Translations under genes and position numbers: made by a program
Notes under the pieces: generated by a model
What the model saw: the letters and a program-made list of their open reading frames with translations, nothing else
What the model was told of the DNA's origin: nothing
The model's database searches: none
Shown here: one piece after another, positions 33,946-43,166 of the stretch
Position numbering within the stretch: the stretch's first letter is position 1
Layout of the letters: each line of letters opens with the position of its first letter
From: Lentzea kentuckyensis
GTDB lineage: Bacteria > Actinomycetota > Actinomycetes > Mycobacteriales > Pseudonocardiaceae
Reading direction: 5' to 3'
Assembly: GCF_002150765.1 (NCBI RefSeq)
Contig: NZ_MUYM01000087.1
Span: 1 to 64,000, forward strand
DNA: 64,000 bases

Positions 33946-34779
33946 TCAGGAGACGATGTCGGTGATCAACCTCCTCGATTGTTCCTCATCCAACGCCGCC
34001 GCATCGAGCGACTTGAGGATGCCGGTGTAGAGATCGAGGGTGGCTTTGTCCTCCAGGAAGATGCAGGAGTTGTTCGTCTCCAGGTAGACGACGGGTTCCA
34101 GCTTCTCGAACTTCATCAGCTTGAATTCGCCCATCGTGCCCGCGTGCGCTCCGATCGCGGTGGGCACCACCCTGAGAGATATGTACGGCCGTACCGACAT
34201 CCGCAACAAATGGTGGAGTTGGTCCCGCCACACGACATCGCCGCCGACTGGCAGCCTCAGGGCCTGTTCGTGCACGTAGAAGATGAACGTCCGACGAGCG
34301 TCCAACACCCGCTGCCGTTCGACACGCACCTTCACCCGCTGCTCGACCTGTTCCGGTTTCTTGATCGTCGGCCACACCTTCATCAGCGCTCGCATGTAGT
34401 CCGGGGTCTGAAGCAGGCCCGGGACCAGCGCCAAGTGCCAGCTGATGATCTCCTTGGTCACGTCCTCGTGCTCGAACAGCGTGCGCAGCTGAACAGGCAG
34501 ATCACGACCGTGGAACTGCCACCAGCCTTTCTCTCTCGTGACCTTCAACAGCGCCATGAGGTGGTCGTACTCCTCCTCCGGCACCTGGCACAGGCCCAGC
34601 AACCGGGCGAAGTCGGTCTCGTTGACCCCGCCCTTCCCCGTCAACAGGTCGGAGATCTTCTGCGGGTCCCACCCCAACAGTTCGGAAATGGCGCGGTGCG
34701 ACAACCCGGTCGCGTCGACGACAGCGCGGACCGCCGCCCCGAACTCGCGGCCGCGCACCGTGGAAACTCTTGCTGGCAT
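33946..34779 (-). CDS. XRE-type regulator with Scr1/DUF5753 domain
   Basis: A 277-residue protein: N-terminal helix-turn-helix (residues 18-75, LSHRAISELLGWDPQKISDL) followed by the Scr1/DUF5753 region (ISWHLALVPGLLQTPDYMR; FIFYVHEQALRLPVGG; RVVPTAIGAHAGTMGEF). The family member binds DNA at its own promoter and is antagonised or assisted by DUF397 partners, one of which follows it directly. ATG start is natural for the family; the longer frame upstream is not. A 7-3-7 palindrome upstream may be its operator. Confidence 0.92.
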   Translation of the reverse strand: MPARVSTVRGREFGAAVRAVVDATGLSHRAISELLGWDPQKISDLLTGKGGVNETDFARLLGLCQVPEEEYDHLMALLKVTREKGWWQFHGRDLPVQLRTLFEHEDVTKEIISWHLALVPGLLQTPDYMRALMKVWPTIKKPEQVEQRVKVRVERQRVLDARRTFIFYVHEQALRLPVGGDVVWRDQLHHLLRMSVRPYISLRVVPTAIGAHAGTMGEFKLMKFEKLEPVVYLETNNSCIFLEDKATLDLYTGILKSLDAAALDEEQSRRLITDIVS

Positions 34780-34874
34780 GCGCACGAACCTAGGCCGCCT
34801 CCCACTGCGACCAACACAGTTTTGGGCCAAGTACAACCGAAAAGGCGGTAGTTGGAGGGTCTCCATCACGCCCG

Positions 34875-34891
34875 TGTGTGCCGTGCACACA
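34875..34891. promoter_or_regulatory. Operator-like palindrome between divergent regulator and HNH genes
   Basis: TGTGTGC-CGT-GCACACA is a perfect 7-3-7 inverted repeat 96 bases upstream of the XRE start, in a 221-base AT-richer divergent gap. A likely binding site for the adjacent XRE protein or another dimeric regulator. The remainder of the gap shows no gene. Confidence 0.4.
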
Positions 34892-35000
34892 AAAGCACCG
34901 TTGATGAGAATCGCACCAACGACGCACACTCTTGCGATTCACCCTATCGTGAACGCACTTAGTCGTAATATGATCGTGATCTTGCGGTAGAGTAGAACAC

Positions 35001-36200
35001 GTGATCGAAACCCGACTCCTTCCCACCGACGAGCTGCTGCGCAGCCTCGTTGCCGAGGTGACGGAGATTCGGATTCGCGAGAATGCTGTCTTGCAGATGA
35101 TCGCCGAGTTGGATCGGCGTGGCGCTGCGGGCGAGCTCGGCTACAAGAATTTGCCGCAGGTGTTGCGGCACGCCGTCCGTTGGGAACTCGGCACGGCCAA
35201 GAAATGGGTCGCGAACGCCGGACTGCTGAATAGCGAGATCACCCCGACCGACAGTGAACTCGCCCCCGGACTTCCGGTGACCGCCGAGGCGGTGGCCGAG
35301 GGCGCGTTGTCGATCGAGCACGTCGCGGTGGTCGCCGAGGTCATGAAGGCACTGCCCGCCGACACCGAGGGCTCCGTGGTGGGCTTCGCCCGCGAGCACG
35401 AGCCCAGCGCGGTGCGGGCGTTCGGCAAGAAGCTCGCCTACCTGCTCTACCAGAACGACCCCGAACCGCGTGACCCCGAGCCCGCGCCGCAGGGCAACCA
35501 GCACGTGATGCGCTGGAAGAACGGCTTGCTGGAGATCCGGGCACTGCTGGACACGGTCACCGGCGCCAAGTACGAGGCGCTGCTGGACCCGCTGGCCAAG
35601 CCACGCCCCGAAACCGCCGAAGACGGCCCCGACCTGCGCTCCCGCGCCGAACGCGAAGGCGACGCCCTCGCCGAGCTGGTCGACCTGATGCTGCGTGCCG
35701 ACCAGCTGCCCGAGCACGGCGGCGAGACGGTCACCCTCACGGTCACGATGAACTACGACGACCTCGCCAACCAGGTCGGCCAGGGCATGCTGGACAACCA
35801 CGAGCGTGTCCCGGCCGAGCAGGTCCGTCAGCTCGCCTGCGACGCGGGCATCATCCCGGTCACCCTGGGCACGCAGTCGCAGCCGATGAACATCGGCCGC
35901 AAGACCCGCACCTTCACCGCCGGAATCCGCCGGATGCTGGTGATCCGTGATCGCGGCTGCGCGTTCCCCGGCTGCGGCAGACCACCCAAACAATGCGACG
36001 GCCACCACGTAAAACACTGGGCGGATGGTGGCGATACCTCGGTCGGCAACGGGGTCCTGCTCTGCCGCCATCACCACACGCTCATCCACCAAAGTGAATG
36101 GGCCGTGGCAATGAAGCACGGCATAACCACATTCTATCCGCCCCATTGGGCTGACCCGCAGCGCAAAGCCAGACGCAATCTCATCAATGCGACCTGCTGA
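35001..36200 (+). CDS. DUF222 (13E12-type) HNH endonuclease
   Basis: A 399-residue protein with an N-terminal DUF222 region (LSIEHVAVVAEVMKALPADT; DTVTGAKYEALLDPLAKP) and C-terminal HNH motif (RDRGCAFPGCGRPP, then CDGHHVKHWADGGDTSVGN and LLCRHHHTLIH). The zinc/active-site Cys and His set is complete. Members are numerous in actinobacterial genomes and associated with mobile or repeat regions, with uncertain function. GTG start; no strong ribosome site, so initiation may be leaderless or weak. Confidence 0.92.
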   Translation: MIETRLLPTDELLRSLVAEVTEIRIRENAVLQMIAELDRRGAAGELGYKNLPQVLRHAVRWELGTAKKWVANAGLLNSEITPTDSELAPGLPVTAEAVAEGALSIEHVAVVAEVMKALPADTEGSVVGFAREHEPSAVRAFGKKLAYLLYQNDPEPRDPEPAPQGNQHVMRWKNGLLEIRALLDTVTGAKYEALLDPLAKPRPETAEDGPDLRSRAEREGDALAELVDLMLRADQLPEHGGETVTLTVTMNYDDLANQVGQGMLDNHERVPAEQVRQLACDAGIIPVTLGTQSQPMNIGRKTRTFTAGIRRMLVIRDRGCAFPGCGRPPKQCDGHHVKHWADGGDTSVGNGVLLCRHHHTLIHQSEWAVAMKHGITTFYPPHWADPQRKARRNLINATC

Positions 36201-36285
36201 CCACCCGCGTGCCCGCGATCAAACGCGAAGGCGAGCCGTCCTCCTCATTCCCCGCCGGTCAAGCGGTCATAAGTCGACCACCGCA

Positions 36286-36407
36286 CGATTGGGGCTTGAC
36301 TTTGGGTGTGAGGTGCTACCGTGTTCGGATCGGCCGGGCGCTCTATCAGCCCGGCTTTTACAGGCTGATATGCGCCTCACAAGGGCCCCGAAGTCAAGCC
36401 CCAATCG
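36286..36407. repeat. Long structured inverted repeat element
   Basis: Perfect 17-base inverted arms (36286-36302 and 36391-36407; CGATTGGGGCTTGACTT) flank about 88 bases with further nested pairing (GGCGC-N-TATCAGCC against its complement, and GTGAGG(T/C)GC arms). The whole can fold to one long stem-loop. Candidates are a non-autonomous repeat, a small structured RNA or a terminator with an extended stem. The left arm contains TTGACT and, 15 bases on, TACCGT, which resembles a promoter. The remaining intergenic bases on each side are empty. Confidence 0.65.
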
Positions 36408-36443
36408 CAAGCGTCGCGAAGCGGCGATGAATTGACCCGGCCG

Positions 36444-37145
36444 TCAGGCGGTAGTCTCAAGCAGTTCACGGATGGCATAAGTGCCCACGGCGAAGGGCGC
36501 GGCAATCCGCCCCTGAACGTCAAAATACCCTTCCGCCACCTCCGAGCCGTGCTGCACGAGGATCTCGCCGTCCAACGCCGCCAGACTCTCCGCAGTGCCC
36601 CGGCCGATGAGCAGAACGGAGGCCTTCCCGCTCAACCGCGTCCGCCACTGCGGCAACTCGGCGACGATCCGCGAGCACGGACCACACCCCGGATGCACGA
36701 ACAACAACTGCCCCGCCCACCCCCAGCGCGCCGCAGATCGATCGACGGCGCGGGCACCCCGACCGGCAACCCGTCGCCCGAAGCAACCACCGGCCGCCGC
36801 AACCACCGCAACTCCAACCCTTGCCACACCTGCACAGTCCCAAGAGCCACCCAGCAACCCGTTGCGCGCCAACGTCCGTCCGCTGATCACGGCCGAACCA
36901 GCCCCGAAACAGGCACAGACCGGCCGCTTCCCCTTGCGCAGCAAGCGCGCCACCACCCCCGAAAACACCACCAGCAGCCCCAACGCCACCACTCCGGCCG
37001 CCACGACGGTCCACGGCAACAGCACCCCGAACTCGCCCACCGCCCGCCGCGTCCCCGCGAGGTCCAGCAGCTTCGCCACGCCCGCCCATCTGAACACGGC
37101 TGCCACCAGCAGGCGCGCCACCCACAGCAAACCGATCACGGGCAC
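36444..37145 (-). CDS. MauE-like membrane protein fused to a thioredoxin-like domain
   Basis: A 233-residue protein: N-terminal MauE/DoxX-type membrane segments (residues 1-105: WVARLLVAAVFRWAGVAKLL; VVAAGVVALGLLVVFSG) with CACFGAGS after them, then a C-terminal thioredoxin-like domain with a CGPC-type redox pair (VHPGCGPCSRI) and GTYAIRELL. It would handle thiol-disulfide exchange at the membrane. GTG start with GGAAAGG; an in-frame ATG at 37172 overlaps the start codon of the divergent NACHT gene by two bases. Low-complexity linker between domains. Confidence 0.7.
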   Translation of the reverse strand: MPVIGLLWVARLLVAAVFRWAGVAKLLDLAGTRRAVGEFGVLLPWTVVAAGVVALGLLVVFSGVVARLLRKGKRPVCACFGAGSAVISGRTLARNGLLGGSWDCAGVARVGVAVVAAAGGCFGRRVAGRGARAVDRSAARWGWAGQLLFVHPGCGPCSRIVAELPQWRTRLSGKASVLLIGRGTAESLAALDGEILVQHGSEVAEGYFDVQGRIAAPFAVGTYAIRELLETTA

Positions 37146-37170
37146 ACGCCTTTCCGGTAGAACGTTCCTC

Positions 37171-40100
37171 ATGCCCGACGAGGTCAGCCGGAACACGCTC
37201 AGCCGCAGCATCGTGCACGGCGACGTGTTCCAGGCGCACGAGCTGCACCTGCACGGCAACGAGGTGCCGCACCCGCCGCTGACCTCGTGGCAGGACCGCC
37301 CGAGCCTCACCGCGGAACTCGAAGACCTCCTGCACGTGCAACGCGACGCGGCCGAGGCGCTCCCCTACCGCCTGCTGGGCGTGAAACAACCGGAGCTCAC
37401 CAAGGTCTACGTGCAGCAGAGCGTCCGCACGGACAAGCCGGAACCCGAACGCAAGCCCGGTGAACGCAAACCGGAACCGGCGAAACCGGAACCGGTGGAA
37501 CGGGTCGTCCCGATCGAGGAAGCGCTCGCCACCGGCAAGCACCTGCTGATCACCGGCGAGCCGGGCGCCGGCAAGTCGACGCTCGGCCAGATGTACGTGC
37601 AGCGCCTCGCGAGCGAGTGGTTCGACCCGAGCACCGATCCACCGCTGCCGGAACCCGTGATGCCGCTGCGCATCCCGGCGAAGGCACTGGCGGAAGAGCT
37701 GTCGTGGAGCGAACTTCTCGCCGGCGCGGTGCGTGACCGCAGGTTGAACGCCCCGCTCAAGCCGGAGATGTTCGCGAAACGCGCGCTCGGCGCCAGGTGG
37801 CTGGTGTTCGTCGACGGCCTCGACGAGATCGCCGAACCCGAGCGCCGCGAACGCGTCATCGACGCGATCGCCTCCCGCATCCGGCGTGGCAGCGACCACC
37901 GGCTGGTGATCACCACCCGGCCGCTGCCCCCGGACGAGCTGCGCAAGATCCACGGGCCGCAGGTCGAGCTCTACACGATCCAGCCGTTCGGACCGGTCGA
38001 ACTGCAGGCGTTCGCCGCGGGCTGGTTCCGCGCCCAGGACCCGACCCGCGCCATCGCGCGCACCGAGGAGTTCGTGCGGCAGGTCCACGACGGACGGCTG
38101 CGGGAGCTGGTCAGCAACCCGTTGCTGGCCACCATCGCGGCCATCGCGAACACCCTGGAGCCCCGGCGCAAGCTGCCGCACAACCGGGTCGACCTGTACG
38201 AGCGGTTCATGAACTACCTGCTGGAGGACACGGCGAGCGGCCGCGACACCCTCGCGGACCTCCGCCAGTCGCTGCAACACAACCCGACACGCCTTCAACA
38301 GGTCGAGGACCTGCACGCCAACCGACGCTCGCTCATCGAACACATGGCGCACCAACGCCTGGAGTCCGAACGCCCGCTGCTGGACATCGCGGTGGAGTGG
38401 TCGGAGTGTCAGCGCGGCGACGTGCTGACCGTCCTGGCGGGCACCGGTTTGTTCGTGCAGATCGATGAAGGACTGCGGTTTCTGCACCACTCGTTCGCCG
38501 AGTTCCTGGCGGCACGGCATCGGGCGGCGAAGATCCCCGCGGACTTCCCCGACCTCGACGACTGGGTGAATCAGGGGATGCAGCCCGCCCGCGAGACCTC
38601 GGTTCTGTTCACGTTCGCGTTGTGGGGGAGGGAACCCGGAAACGACCTCGACCTGGTCTTCCACCGGCTGACCAGCGGTGGTCTCGACCACGCGCTGCTG
38701 GCGGGCAAGCTGCTCGCCGAAGAAGTCGCGCTGGACGAGGATCTGGCCGAACACGTGGTGAACCGGTTGGTGTCACTCGTGCTGAGCATCGGCGCCTACG
38801 ACGAGCCGTGGGAACCGGCGCTCAAGATCGGCCGGGTGCTGGCAGGGCTGGCGGGCGAGCCCACCGGTCGGCTGACCGAGTCGCTGCACACGTTGCGGGA
38901 CAAGCCACAGCTGCCGCCGGCGACGCGGATCTGTTGTGCGGTCGCACTCGGGCACCTCGGATTCCAGCACGAGTCCGCTCAGTGGCTGCAGGACTTCGCC
39001 GACCTCCACGACCCGCTGGCGCTGCGGGCCATCGCCAACGGGCTCGCGGAGATCCTGCCGAACGGCGCGGAACTCGCGGAGAACATCCTGCTCCGGGCAG
39101 AGCACGAGAGCTACGTGGTCGTCATGGCGGCGGTGCAGATCCTGTTGAAGGAACTGGAACGCCGGGAGCCCGCCGCACGCCTGCTGCGCGGACTCGTCGC
39201 GCGGATGCGGGCGGACACCTCGATCTCACCGAACAGCCCGCACGTGCCTCAGCTGCACGGCAGCCCCGACGAGGAACCACCCGGCTGGGGCATGATCGCC
39301 GAGCAGGCCGCCCGCGCAGGGTGCGTGGAGGAAGCCCTGTGGGCCGCCGAACGGGTCCTGGCCCTGCCCCACACGGAAGTCGACGACTTCACGAGAGCCG
39401 TCGAGGCGATGGTCGCCTGCGGTGGGGACACGGCCGTGGTGACGGTGGTGGAACGGGCGAAATCCGGCTCGCTGGAACAGGTGCTGGTGGTCGGCAAGGC
39501 GCTGAAGGTCGTCAACGGCGAGCTCGCCACCGACCTCATCAGGCTCGTCGCGACGAACCCCGCGGTCGACGACGCCGACTTCTTCGAAGCGTGCCAGGCA
39601 CTCGCGGGAGCGGAGCCGCTGCTGGTGACCGAGCTCGTGGCGAAGCGCGCCACGCTGGAACCCAGGAAGATCGTCGCGATCGCCGGCGAACTGGCGGAGG
39701 CAGGTGTCGATGTCGATCACCTCGTCCGGCTCGCGCTGGCGCGAATGCCGGTCGGCAGGTGGGAGTTCGGCCGGACGGCTCGCCTCGTGCTCACCCTCGG
39801 TGAGTTCAGCGAGGAGGTGTACGCCTGGGCCGGGGCCGGGCCGCCCGCGCACTGGGCCGAGGCGTTGCCGCTGATGCACCGGGACCGAGCCGCCGAGCTG
39901 TTCGAACGCCTGGTCAGCACTCCCGTGGACGGCGAGGTGCTGGCGAGATGCCTCGGCGACGTGGTCTTCAAGAACGTGCCGGACGAGGCGGAACGCTTGC
40001 TGGAGGTCACGCTCGAAATCGTGGACCAGAGCGACACCGCGGCCGCGCGGGAACTCGTGCCGGTCCTGCACCGCACCGGGCGGGCCGAGGAAGCGATCGA

Positions 40101-40500
40101 CCTCGCGAAACGGACGTTCCTCCGGTCGTTCGGCGACCTCTACGTCGAGGAATGCGCCGAGACCCTGCTCAAGGTGGGCGGTGTCGCGGTCGCGACGTTC
40201 ATCGCGGAACAGGTGCTGGCCGCGAACGTCAGCGTCGCGCGCAAATTGGCGGTCGCGAACCACCTGGCCGAACAGGGACTGCTCCAGCAGGCGGCGACGC
40301 TGTGGTGCGACGTCGTGCGCCGGCACGGAGACATGGCGGGGAAGGGCTTTACAGCCGCGACCAAGCTGGTGAGGTGCCTGTACGGCCCGCAAGCGATCGA
40401 CACCGTGCGCAAGGCGCTCGCCGAGGACCGCCTCACCGCGACCGCCAGGGCCAACCTCAAGGCGCTGGAAGCCTGGCTCGTCGCGATCGAGGCGAGCTGA
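37171..40500 (+). CDS. NACHT-domain STAND NTPase
   Basis: This 1109-residue protein has a short N-terminal region (SRNTLSRSIVHGDVFQAHEL, beta-like) and a Pro/Glu/Lys-rich linker (85-110). A NACHT NTPase domain follows, with Walker A GEPGAGKST (129-137), Walker B LVFVDGLDE (211-219) and sensor ITTRP (247-251). After about residue 400 there are alpha-helical repeats, probably TPR/HEAT-like, to the C-terminus. STAND NTPases oligomerise on sensing a ligand and trigger an effector. No effector domain is fused, so an in-trans partner is expected. It ends back to back with the CHAT gene stop (TGA|TCA). ATG start with no clear ribosome site. Confidence 0.9.
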   Translation: MPDEVSRNTLSRSIVHGDVFQAHELHLHGNEVPHPPLTSWQDRPSLTAELEDLLHVQRDAAEALPYRLLGVKQPELTKVYVQQSVRTDKPEPERKPGERKPEPAKPEPVERVVPIEEALATGKHLLITGEPGAGKSTLGQMYVQRLASEWFDPSTDPPLPEPVMPLRIPAKALAEELSWSELLAGAVRDRRLNAPLKPEMFAKRALGARWLVFVDGLDEIAEPERRERVIDAIASRIRRGSDHRLVITTRPLPPDELRKIHGPQVELYTIQPFGPVELQAFAAGWFRAQDPTRAIARTEEFVRQVHDGRLRELVSNPLLATIAAIANTLEPRRKLPHNRVDLYERFMNYLLEDTASGRDTLADLRQSLQHNPTRLQQVEDLHANRRSLIEHMAHQRLESERPLLDIAVEWSECQRGDVLTVLAGTGLFVQIDEGLRFLHHSFAEFLAARHRAAKIPADFPDLDDWVNQGMQPARETSVLFTFALWGREPGNDLDLVFHRLTSGGLDHALLAGKLLAEEVALDEDLAEHVVNRLVSLVLSIGAYDEPWEPALKIGRVLAGLAGEPTGRLTESLHTLRDKPQLPPATRICCAVALGHLGFQHESAQWLQDFADLHDPLALRAIANGLAEILPNGAELAENILLRAEHESYVVVMAAVQILLKELERREPAARLLRGLVARMRADTSISPNSPHVPQLHGSPDEEPPGWGMIAEQAARAGCVEEALWAAERVLALPHTEVDDFTRAVEAMVACGGDTAVVTVVERAKSGSLEQVLVVGKALKVVNGELATDLIRLVATNPAVDDADFFEACQALAGAEPLLVTELVAKRATLEPRKIVAIAGELAEAGVDVDHLVRLALARMPVGRWEFGRTARLVLTLGEFSEEVYAWAGAGPPAHWAEALPLMHRDRAAELFERLVSTPVDGEVLARCLGDVVFKNVPDEAERLLEVTLEIVDQSDTAAARELVPVLHRTGRAEEAIDLAKRTFLRSFGDLYVEECAETLLKVGGVAVATFIAEQVLAANVSVARKLAVANHLAEQGLLQQAATLWCDVVRRHGDMAGKGFTAATKLVRCLYGPQAIDTVRKALAEDRLTATARANLKALEAWLVAIEAS

Positions 40501-43089
40501 TCACCCCGCGCCGAAGCAGACGAACCCCACGGCCGCAGCATAAGCAGCGTCGTCGACCGCGGCCCGTTGCACCGCGGCAAGAGCCTCGGCCGGCGCCATC
40601 CCAGCGGCCAGCTTCTGGTGCAGCTCGACCATCACCGGCGCCGTGCCGTCCGTCGGCACCGGCACCACGGGCGCGATCAACGTACGAGTCCCCAGCCCCA
40701 GCAAGGCAGCCGTGAACCCCATCAGCTCATCACCGGGCCGGACGGCGGACTGCCCGGTGTCACAAGCCGACAGCACCACCACCGTGGGCGGCTGCCGCAA
40801 CCGCTCGATGTCGTAGACGGTCAGCGGCCCGTCAGCCAGCTCCAAGGCCGAGAACAACGGGTTGTCGACCCGGAACGAGCCATGCGCGGCGATGTGGGCC
40901 AAGGCGGCACCGTCCATTGCGGACGCAACAGCGCTCACAGTCGCTTCCGAGTCAACGAGAACCCGCCCCGGCACGTGCGCGCTGATCGCCTTGATCTCGG
41001 CAGGAGCAGCAGCCATCCGCGGACCGGCCGCCAGCACGGCCTCGCCGGAAGCGTCCGGCACGGAACAGGCGCGCAGCCACACCGAGGCGGACGGCGCGAC
41101 GGTCACCTGGCGGTTCAGCACCGCCCACGGCAGGCCGTTCAGAGCGCCCGTCGGCACCACCACCAACGGCCGGCCGTCGATGCGTGCGACCAGCGGCGCC
41201 AGCAACCGTTGGGCGAGAAGCGAAGCGGCGTGTGAAGCGGAAGACCGGGCCACGGCCAGGTTCGGCAGCTGTGGCGGCAGGGTCACCAGGCGGTGCAGGG
41301 CGAAGCGGAGCAGCCGGATCTCGCGGACCACGCCCTCCACAGCGCCCAGAGAATGCAAGGAAGCCCGTCCATCGGCGAGCACGACCGCCATCAGCGCGCC
41401 GTCGTACTCGACGAACTCGATCAATGCCGACGACCCCAAAGCGGAACCCAGAGAGGCGACCGACGGCGGCTTGAACACCGACACCTCGCCGGACATCTGC
41501 CGGGTCAGGTCACGGACACGCTGCTCGGCCCGCACCAGCTTCACCCGCAACGCACCGGCCGGCTTCCCGGCCAGCAGCGCCGACTCCACGTCCGCCGCCA
41601 CCGCTCGCAGCGACGCCAGTGCATCCTCGAGCCGGGGATCGTCCGGCGGCGACACGGACTTCATCCGCAAAGCTCCAGCGCGCCAGCTCTCGGTCCACGA
41701 CAGCACGCGCGCCGCGTTCCCCGAGGCGACCGCCAGCCGCAAACCCTCCAGCGCCAAAGCCTGCCCCTGCACGCCCGTCGACGCCCGCAGCTCGGCCGCG
41801 CCCAGCGACACCCGGTACTCGTCCAGCAACGAGATCCCGCGACGCAGTGCCGACGACGTGCCCCGGATGTCACCGGAAAGCTTGCGCCGCAACGCCTCCG
41901 CGTACCAGCCGCGCACCCGCAGCCCGGCCGGTCCGCGCGACCGCGCGGCCGCCGCGACGGACAGCTCCGCGATGGCACGCGCGCGGTGGCCGAGGTCCGC
42001 GGCGACCTTACCGGCGTCGATGCGCGCCTCCAGGGCTGGCAGCCGCCAGTCCATCGCGTCGAGTTCGGCCGCGACGCGGGACAGCGCCAGCCGCAGCGGC
42101 CGGGACCGGTCGCCGCGCAACACCGCCGCGTGCAGTTCCAGATAGCGCGCACCGGCGGCCCACAACAGCCTCTGCTCGCGGCGGAAGCGGCGGCGCGCCT
42201 CGGCGGCGAACGAGTTGGCCGCGTCGGGATCGTCGTCCAGCAGGGCGATCCGGGCGCGGAAGTACAGCGCCTCCGAGACGCCCAGGGGGTTCTTCAACGC
42301 CTTCAGCTCGATGATCGCCCGGTCGGCGGCCGCGCGCGCCTCGTCCAGCAGCGGCACCGAGACGAGCAGCTCCAGGCGGTTCACCAGCAGGACCGGGCGC
42401 ATCACGTCGAGCCGCCGGTGCACTTCCTCGGCCTTGTCGAACAGGGTCAGCGCGGCAGGCACGTCACCCGAGCGGGTCGCCATGATGCCCGCGTTCCAGT
42501 GCACGTCCGCGACCCCGAGCTCCTGCCCCAGCTCCCCCAGCAACGTGGCGGCGAGCGCGAAGTCCGCCGACGCCTCACGCATGTTGCCCACGTACGCGCG
42601 CGCGAGGCCCCGGTTGTTCAACGCCCGTGCCTCCACGAGCCTGTCACCGACGCGGCGGGCACCGGCGATGGCGGCGGTGTAGTCGCGCTGGGCGTCGTCA
42701 TGACGCGTCAGGTAGTGGAAGACAACGCCGCGCTGCATCAACGCGGCCACCGCGTCGGCGCCGGCGAGTTCCGGCATCGCGTCGTCGAGCGCCTTCAACG
42801 CCTGCTTGTGCTTACCGGTGTAGACGAGCACCCACGCCAGGCTCATTTGCGCCAATGCGGACAGCCGGGGCAGCGAAGCGTCGCTCGCGATCTTGATCGA
42901 GCGACGCAGATGCCGAGCCGCGCCGGGGAAGTCGTGCATCTCGCGCAGCGCGAGACCGATCGCGCGCTCGGCGATCGACCATTCCGCGCGATCTTCCGTG
43001 GTGCGGAGGACCGCGCGGGCCATCTCGACGGCCGCACGCGGGTTGCGCTGTCTGGCCTCCAGCGCGTCCGCCGCAGAAAAGTCGGTCAC
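40501..43089 (-). CDS. TPR-CHAT caspase-like protease
   Basis: This 862-residue protein has TPR-like helical repeats over roughly residues 1-450 and a C-terminal CHAT (caspase-fold) peptidase domain. The catalytic dyad is His736 (AHIAAHGSFR) and Cys776 (VVLSACDTG), with the usual VVVPTGALNGLPWAVL before them. CHAT proteases cut target proteins after activation, often in conflict or cell-death systems. GTG start. It is divergent from the cytoplasmic subtilase gene (77-base gap with a palindrome). A promoter TTGATC-N16-TAAAGT lies in that gap in its direction. Confidence 0.92.
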   Translation of the reverse strand: MTDFSAADALEARQRNPRAAVEMARAVLRTTEDRAEWSIAERAIGLALREMHDFPGAARHLRRSIKIASDASLPRLSALAQMSLAWVLVYTGKHKQALKALDDAMPELAGADAVAALMQRGVVFHYLTRHDDAQRDYTAAIAGARRVGDRLVEARALNNRGLARAYVGNMREASADFALAATLLGELGQELGVADVHWNAGIMATRSGDVPAALTLFDKAEEVHRRLDVMRPVLLVNRLELLVSVPLLDEARAAADRAIIELKALKNPLGVSEALYFRARIALLDDDPDAANSFAAEARRRFRREQRLLWAAGARYLELHAAVLRGDRSRPLRLALSRVAAELDAMDWRLPALEARIDAGKVAADLGHRARAIAELSVAAAARSRGPAGLRVRGWYAEALRRKLSGDIRGTSSALRRGISLLDEYRVSLGAAELRASTGVQGQALALEGLRLAVASGNAARVLSWTESWRAGALRMKSVSPPDDPRLEDALASLRAVAADVESALLAGKPAGALRVKLVRAEQRVRDLTRQMSGEVSVFKPPSVASLGSALGSSALIEFVEYDGALMAVVLADGRASLHSLGAVEGVVREIRLLRFALHRLVTLPPQLPNLAVARSSASHAASLLAQRLLAPLVARIDGRPLVVVPTGALNGLPWAVLNRQVTVAPSASVWLRACSVPDASGEAVLAAGPRMAAAPAEIKAISAHVPGRVLVDSEATVSAVASAMDGAALAHIAAHGSFRVDNPLFSALELADGPLTVYDIERLRQPPTVVVLSACDTGQSAVRPGDELMGFTAALLGLGTRTLIAPVVPVPTDGTAPVMVELHQKLAAGMAPAEALAAVQRAAVDDAAYAAAVGFVCFGAG

Positions 43090-43112
43090 GGCGTCACTTT
43101 ATCCGCTGTGGT

Positions 43113-43126
43113 AGCTTGATCAAGCT
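43113..43126. promoter_or_regulatory. Perfect 14-base palindrome between divergent CHAT and subtilase genes
   Basis: AGCTTGATCAAGCT is perfectly self-complementary and lies in the 77-base gap between the CHAT and subtilase starts. It overlaps the putative -35 TTGATC of the CHAT promoter, whose -10 candidate is TAAAGT at 16 bases. A dimeric regulator at this site could control both genes. Confidence 0.5.
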
Positions 43127-43166
43127 CGGTCGGGGTGCCCGTCAACGCTGCTTTAGTGAGGCCGTG

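Noticed and set aside
36520-38754. Leftward frame of over 700 codons overlapping the NACHT gene
   Set aside because: It opposes strong NACHT Walker motifs, and its own sequence is Arg/Gln/Val-rich without a domain.
39200-40500. NACHT C-terminal region as a gene of its own
   Set aside because: The frame continues from the NTPase domain without an internal start and ribosome site; it is the repeat sensor region of one protein.
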